Part shown: positions 60,009-64,000 of the stretch, piece by piece | Position numbering within the stretch: the stretch's first letter is position 1 | Layout: every line of letters begins with the position of its first letter | Source: Cymbidium sinense | Lineage: Eukaryota; Streptophyta; Magnoliopsida; Asparagales; Orchidaceae | Length of the DNA: 64,000 bases | Reading direction: 5' to 3' | Assembly (NCBI GenBank): GCA_021442155.1 | Contig: CM038217.1 | Coordinates: forward strand, 149,861,834 to 149,925,833 | Notes under the pieces: model-generated | Seen by the model: the letters and a program-made list of their open reading frames with translations, nothing else | Told to the model about the DNA's origin: nothing | Databases searched by the model: none | Made by a program: the position numbers and the translations under genes

Positions 60009-60407
60009 GAAAAAGAAGAATTTTTGCAGGCACCAGAAACCTCTCCTCTCCTCTTCCCCATCCTCATTCTCTCACAGGCACACATACTCTAAGGTATGGG
60101 CTATCCATCTTTTATGTCGATTTAGATCGCTTTGATTTACTATAGGGTTTAATGATCCATTCCTATATTACTTGATCCCAACCGAAACCAAACCCTTCTC
60201 CCACCGCTAATCCGAGCCACCATGTCGGTCTTCCTATATCCTATCAACTGTTTCCCTCCTTACACGTCTCCCACGATTCCCGATTCCCGCCGACTAGCAA
60301 TCCTTCCATAGATTTTCACATCTCTCTCCCTCCCTGTCATTCTCTCTCATTTTCTTTCTCATCCCCATAAGTTCGCTTGATCCGCTTGCCACTGGAAGAG
60401 CTGTCTT

Positions 60408-60888
60408 TTGATGGGATCTGCAAAGAATGAAAACATCTATTATTCATTGGACAAGGGACCTTTGGAGGATGATAATTCTGCAATCTTGATAATTGTAAAA
60501 GCAGCTACATCAGGTTTGGTTACTGGGACTATATGGGGTACGGTTGTTTCCACTTGGTATGATGTACCTCATGTAGAACATCATGTGGCACTTCCAGGTC
60601 TAATTAGAACCCTAAAGATTTATGGTAATTATGGTTTGACCTTTGTTGCCAATGGAGGTATCTACATTGGTGTTGAGCAATTGGTTATGAAACAAAAATT
60701 TAAGAAGGACTTCATAAATGGTGTAGTGGGTGCTTTTGTGGCAGGAGTATCTGTTTATGGCCTCAAAGGGAAAACCATTTTATCAGCGCTCGCAGGTCGC
60801 TGTGACTTCTGCCATCCTTGACATCGGTGGAAAGACTACAAGAGTTGATGTAGGCAAAGAATACTACCTTTACATCACCGAGAAGTAA
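60408..60888 (+). pseudogene. OEP16-3-like (Tim17/22/23 family, complex I B14.7-type) intron-less copy
   Basis: ATG at 60,408 opens a frame whose core is GLVTGTIWGTVVSTWYDVPH, VALPGLIRTLKIYGNYGLTF and NGGIYIGVEQLV, then KDFINGVVGAFVAGVSVYGL. These are the hydrophobic helices and signature of plant OEP16-3, a Tim17/22/23-fold membrane protein reported in mitochondria (complex I subunit B14.7) and earlier assigned to plastid envelopes. Near 60,795-60,800 a small deletion shifts the frame; the next frame continues VAVTSAILDIGGKTTRVDVG and KEYYLYITEK to a stop at 60,886-60,888, the normal C-terminus. Total length is about that of the family (about 160 residues). No intron interrupts it, so the source was probably a spliced transcript. 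A pyrimidine-rich leader (60,325-60,368) precedes it. The frameshift would cost the last helix and tail, so I call it a pseudogene. Confidence 0.85.
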
Positions 60889-61455
60889 CATCGTCATTAG
60901 GCGGGTTCTTCTCTAAGTTTTCGGATTTCCACTACCCCTGCAACCAAACAACCCTCTTTCCTTCCTTACAAATGATGAAAACTAAGAAGCAACATCGTCA
61001 TTATGTGGGTTCTTCTCTAGGTTTTTGGTGTTTCCACTACCCCTGCAGCCAAACATCCCCTCTTTCCTTTTTTGCAAATAACGAAAATCGAGAAGCAACA
61101 CCGTTATTAGGCGAGTTCTTCTCTAGGTTTTTGACGTTCCCACTACCCTTACAGCCAAACAACCCCTCTTTTTTCCCTTACAAATGATGGAAACCGAGAA
61201 GCAACACCATCATTAGGTAGATTATTCTTTAGGTTTTTGGCATTTCCACTACCTATGCAGCAAAATAGCCCCTCTTTCTTTAATTGCAAATGATGAAAAC
61301 CGAGAAGTAACACTGTCATTAGGCGGGTTCTTCTCTAGGTTTTCGGCATTTCCACTACCCCTGTAGCGAAACAACCCATCTTTTCTTTCTTACAAATGAC
61401 AAAAATTGAGAAAGAACACCATCATTAGGCAGGTTCTTCTCTAGGTTTCGACATT
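60880..61455 (+). repeat. 106-bp minisatellite starting at the OEP16-3 stop codon
   Basis: GAGAAG anchors occur at 60,880, 60,984, 61,090, 61,196, 61,302 and 61,408, that is 5.4 units of 104-106 bp. Each unit reads GAGAAGYAACAYCGTCATTA, GGCGGGTTCTTCTCTAGG, TTTCCACTACCCCTGCAGCC and ACAAATGATGAAAAC in order. The first unit contains the last two codons and stop of OEP16-3, so the array was built from the end of the gene and its 3' untranslated region. The frame at 60,972-61,187 is read-through of repeat units. Confidence 0.9.
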
Positions 61456-61613
61456 TCCTCCACCTATTCAATCTAAATAATCAACACTCTAATATCTCCC
61501 ATTCAATCCCTGCTAGTCGAACTCATGCAAAATTATTATTGTTATTGTTGGTGAAGGTAGGGAGGTGCTTGAATGTGTAAAAAGAAATTATATATGTGTG
61601 CTAATGTTTTTTT
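61456..61613 (+). other. Junction between minisatellite and stem-loop units
   Basis: It contains ATTATTATTGTTATTGTTGG and GAAGGTAGGGAGG, the latter resembling a 5' splice site (G/GTAGGG). No other feature is visible. Confidence 0.4.
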
Positions 61614-62060
61614 ATGCAGGTTTCAAGACCCCGCTAATGCCCATTAGGGCATAGTGGGTGTGAAGATACGGCTGTGCTATCGCATGACACCACTCGCTAC
61701 GCTCATTAGGGCGTACCGAGTAAGCCAAAATAGTTTCGATGTTGCCCCCTACACGGGGATGATGCTGGAATACTATTGAAATGTTGCCAAAATTTTGATT
61801 AAATTTTGGACTTAAAGAAAAGTGAGGAAGAATCAAGATTCATTTAAAAAAAGAAATCAAGTACATCAAAAATAAATAATCTAAAATGAAATTTGAATGA
61901 TTTGAAATTGCATATATGCTTATGCTTCTTTATGCAGGTGATCGAAGACCCCACTAAAGCTCAATAGGGCTTAGTGGGTATGAAGACATGATTGTGGTGT
62001 CGCAAGACACCGCTCCATATGCTCATTAGGGCATACCGAGTTAGCCAAAATAGTTCCAGT
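61614..62060 (+). repeat. Two stem-loop-bearing units with 3'-splice-site-like starts in LTR1
   Basis: Unit A (about 61,614-61,740) and unit B (about 61,932-62,060) each begin after a T-rich tract with TTTATGCAGGT. They contain in order a hairpin in GACCCCRCTAAWGCYC / GGGCWTAGTGGG, a second hairpin GGTGTC-GCAA-GACACC (61,996-62,011 in unit B; imperfect in A), and a third hairpin with loop TCATTAGG (TACGC/GCGTA in A, TATGC/GCATA in B), followed by ACCGAG and AGCCAAAATAGTT. Several stem positions differ as compensating pairs between units. Reversed homologues lie at 13,418-13,855. Confidence 0.75.
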
Positions 62061-62089
62061 TTCTATTTATATGTACAAATGAAGGAGCT

Positions 62090-63948
62090 TCCTTCAATCC
62101 AAAAATAAAAGAAATTTTATTCTAATTATGATTTTTAAAATCAATGATTTTATTAATTAGGTGAAATTATCTAAGTCATAAATACCTACATGTGCTCAGA
62201 CATAGAGATTTAAAGTGCAAATTTTAATATCCAAAAATGCTATACAGGCAAAGTTGAGATTAAATATATATGAAATCAATCTCATAATCAAAAAAATAAA
62301 ATAATCTGAATTATCAAACACCCGCATGGGCCCCGACACAGTGTTGAATGTTTAGATTCAGGTGTTTGAGGATGCTACGTGGGTTTAAAAATAAAGGAGA
62401 AGAATGATGAAATCAATTGAATCCTTTATAATAATATGCATGTAAGCTAATGAATGTCTCCATATTCTAATTCAAATCAATGAAAGAGATAAGTATTCAG
62501 CTCCATAGAATATGATCATAGTAGGCCTAATCCTCTATGCTTGAAATAGGGTTGACCAGGTCTATTAAATGATCAACTTTTAAAGAAACTTAAATTACAA
62601 TATATTATAAGACATAATCCTCAATATTCACAATAGAGTTGACAAGGTCTGTATGATATTAATTTCCTAAATGATTTAAATTACACATAAGTCATAAGAC
62701 CCAATCTTCTATATTTGCAATAGAGTTGATAAGGTCTGTTATGATATCAATTTCTTAAATGATTTAAATTACACATAAGTCATAAGATCTAATCCTCTAT
62801 ATTCACAATAGAGTTGACAAGGTATATTATGATATCAATTTCTTAAATGATTTAAATTACACATAAGTCATAAGACCCAATCCTCTACTAGCAAATAAGT
62901 AGAGTTGATAAGGACTACCCCGATGATGGCCACATTGACTGAAAATCTCAACTGGAGGGGATATAATCATTAAAAGATATTTCAGCTTTAAATTAATTCA
63001 TCTTAAAACTAAATTTGAACTAAGAAAACATATGAACTAAATGAAATTTATTATTTAAATACTTAAAGAAAATAACTCATCCACCCATCCACCATCGTTT
63101 GTTGGGGATGACAGATTAAGAAAATTCTAGCTCACAAAGGAGCTAATGTCAAGTCAAATAAATTGCTATATTCAAACTTAAATAATCTCATGCCAATAAG
63201 GACGTGGCCCGTGTCCTCTGTATATGGTTTGGCCAGTAGGCTCCATATATGATGCAGTTATGACCAGAGTCCTTTGATCGGGTGATTGTCGCCAAATGAC
63301 ACCATTATATTATGGTCATGACTATATCCCGTATGCTCCCCAATGGCTCAGCCCATTAATTTATGAATTATGGGATATATTTGATAGGCACAAAGTCTTT
63401 TTGTCCGCTAAGGTAGACTTAAGTAGGTCTTCTTAGACAAACACCACCTGAGGTTTACAAGAATTTTTTGGATGACTTAACCTATTTGTTGCTGATGAGG
63501 ATCCTTCAGTCAGGTTGGGTCGACTACCTCCTCTGATTAAGTATATTAGGGACCACGACAGCTCGAGATGACAGAATCATGGGATTTATATCGGGCACGT
63601 CATCATTCCACCAACCATATGCTTTAAGTTAAATAATGATGAATTTCATAAATTATAAACCCAAAATTATAAACTCTACATGCTGCCACTATACACTATG
63701 TATTTAGCAATCTAATGACTACCCTTAATCGAAAGTTCTCTCTCAGCATTGGGAGGGGTAATTAACTATTGATGCTTGCACTTATAGAAACCTAGAACCA
63801 GATCGAAAGTCCTCATAAAATGAGGGTGAAATCTCTTGGAAGTGTCTTATCTTCTATTCCATATGCCTTCTAAAAATTACGCTGACACTTTAAATCATAC
63901 TCTCATTCAAATTATTGAGAGGTTGGTGGCAAATTTTTGGAGCCCATA
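62090..63948 (+). repeat. LTR1 3' block
   Basis: It matches 35,327-36,820 (reversed) and in its last 390 bp 12,706-13,100 (reversed). Inside, three or four units of about 90 bp at 62,540-62,900 share CCTCTATATTYGCAATAGAG, TTGAYAAGGTCTGT and TAAATTACACATAAGTCATAAG. No gene is seen. Confidence 0.7.
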
Positions 63949-63953
63949 AAAAC
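63949..63953 (+). repeat. Target site duplication of the solo LTR1, right
   Basis: AAAAC, matching 59,137-59,141. Confidence 0.85.
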
Positions 63954-64000
63954 ACTCAACACTTTATTTCTTTTCCAACATGTGTAACATGCATATGGAT
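63954..64000 (-). mobile_element. LTR2, part right of the nested LTR1, cut by the window end
   Basis: ACTTTATTTCTTTTCCAAC and CATGCATATGGAT match 39,658-39,700, continuing the LTR2 interrupted at 59,141. Confidence 0.7.

Larger units (their letters stand above)
59142..63948 (+). mobile_element. Solo LTR1 carrying a captured OEP16-3 gene, inserted in LTR2
   Basis: 4,807 bp, bounded by identical 5-bp flanks AAAAC (59,137-59,141 and 63,949-63,953). The LTR2 host sequence is continuous across the site when compared with 39,640-39,670. Termini are TATTGATG...GAGCCCATA; relative to TGTTGACC...GAGCCCACA both ends show one transition. Modules in order: a 5' block (59,142-59,640) matching 2,460-1,980 reversed and 16,438-15,960 reversed, an AT-rich part, the OEP16-3 cargo (60,085-60,888), a minisatellite (60,880-61,455), two stem-loop units (61,614-62,060), and a 3' block (62,090-63,948) matching 35,327-36,820 reversed. 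No internal region is present, so it is a solo LTR or a unit that behaves like one. Confidence 0.85.
52746..64000 (-). mobile_element. Second minus-strand Ty3/gypsy element with LTR2-type 5' LTR, 3' truncated
   Basis: On the minus strand: 5' LTR (from beyond 64,000 down to 56,632, interrupted by a nested solo LTR1), a leader, gag (56,290-55,290), protease (54,390-53,950) and a linker frame (53,266-52,781). RT, RNase H, integrase and the 3' LTR are missing; the element ends at a LINE remnant. It shows that LTR2 belongs to a gag-pol encoding gypsy element rather than to a wholly non-coding one. Confidence 0.75.

Noticed and set aside
60408..60821. A functional OEP16-3 gene
   Set aside because: It is intron-less, lies inside a solo LTR, and carries a frameshift that removes the normal C-terminus; its last 11 residues are out of frame.

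Overview
The window is intergenic, repeat-dominated DNA from a large plant genome. Flowering-plant origin is clear from the Ty3/gypsy, Mutator-like (with plant mobile domain) and L1-type elements and from pseudogene copies of three plant genes (GON4-like, OEP16-3, NFD4-like). The style of the elements suggests a monocot, possibly a palm, but the sequence does not prove this. I find no intact host gene. Nearly every base can be assigned to nested transposable elements or to AT-rich spacer.

Layout. (1) 1-16,438: a minus-strand Ty3/gypsy element. It has a 3' LTR (1-2,460, cut by the window edge), a polypurine tract, a 3' non-coding repeat zone, broken integrase and RNase H remnants, a nested solo LTR of a second family ('LTR2', 6,840-11,575), a broken 5' polyprotein part, a primer-binding site and a 5' LTR (12,706-16,438, family 'LTR1'). 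(2) 16,439-30,547: the 3' end of a plus-strand LTR2 element, with a striking array of small hairpins, a polypurine tract and a giant LTR (17,939-26,416). It is followed by an inverted partial LTR2 (26,417-30,547), so the two arms form a huge inverted repeat. (3) 30,553-31,117: an L1-type LINE remnant, then AT-rich spacer with long TA and AAT microsatellites. (4) 33,531-43,531: two copies of an NFD4-like pseudogene segment. The second sits between outward-facing LTR2 fragments. (5) 44,412-50,622: a complete Mutator-like element with a perfect 9-bp target duplication, long terminal inverted repeats, a dead mudrA-type transposase and a dead plant-mobile-domain gene. (6) 52,265-64,000: a LINE remnant abutting a minus-strand gypsy element (gag, protease, LTR2-type 5' LTR). 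That LTR is interrupted by a complete solo LTR1 (59,142-63,948) with a 5-bp target duplication.

The most interesting result is that LTR1 copies carry host-gene cargo inside the LTR. Both LTRs of the first element carry an intron-less GON4-like fragment. The solo LTR1 at 59-64 kb carries the whole OEP16-3 coding sequence in the equivalent slot. In every case the cargo is in LTR sense, and it is followed by units with compensating stem-loops, several of them preceded by a 3'-splice-site-like sequence. LTR2 elements have their own structured arrays: about 14 hairpins with a constant CYARY loop and changing, co-varying stems (17,012-17,778), a tandem hairpin block (29,553-30,400), and a TTCG-capped hairpin near the LTR 3' end that is kept in five copies. 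These repeated, co-varying DNA/RNA hairpins are not explained by standard annotation and are the best candidates for something undescribed.
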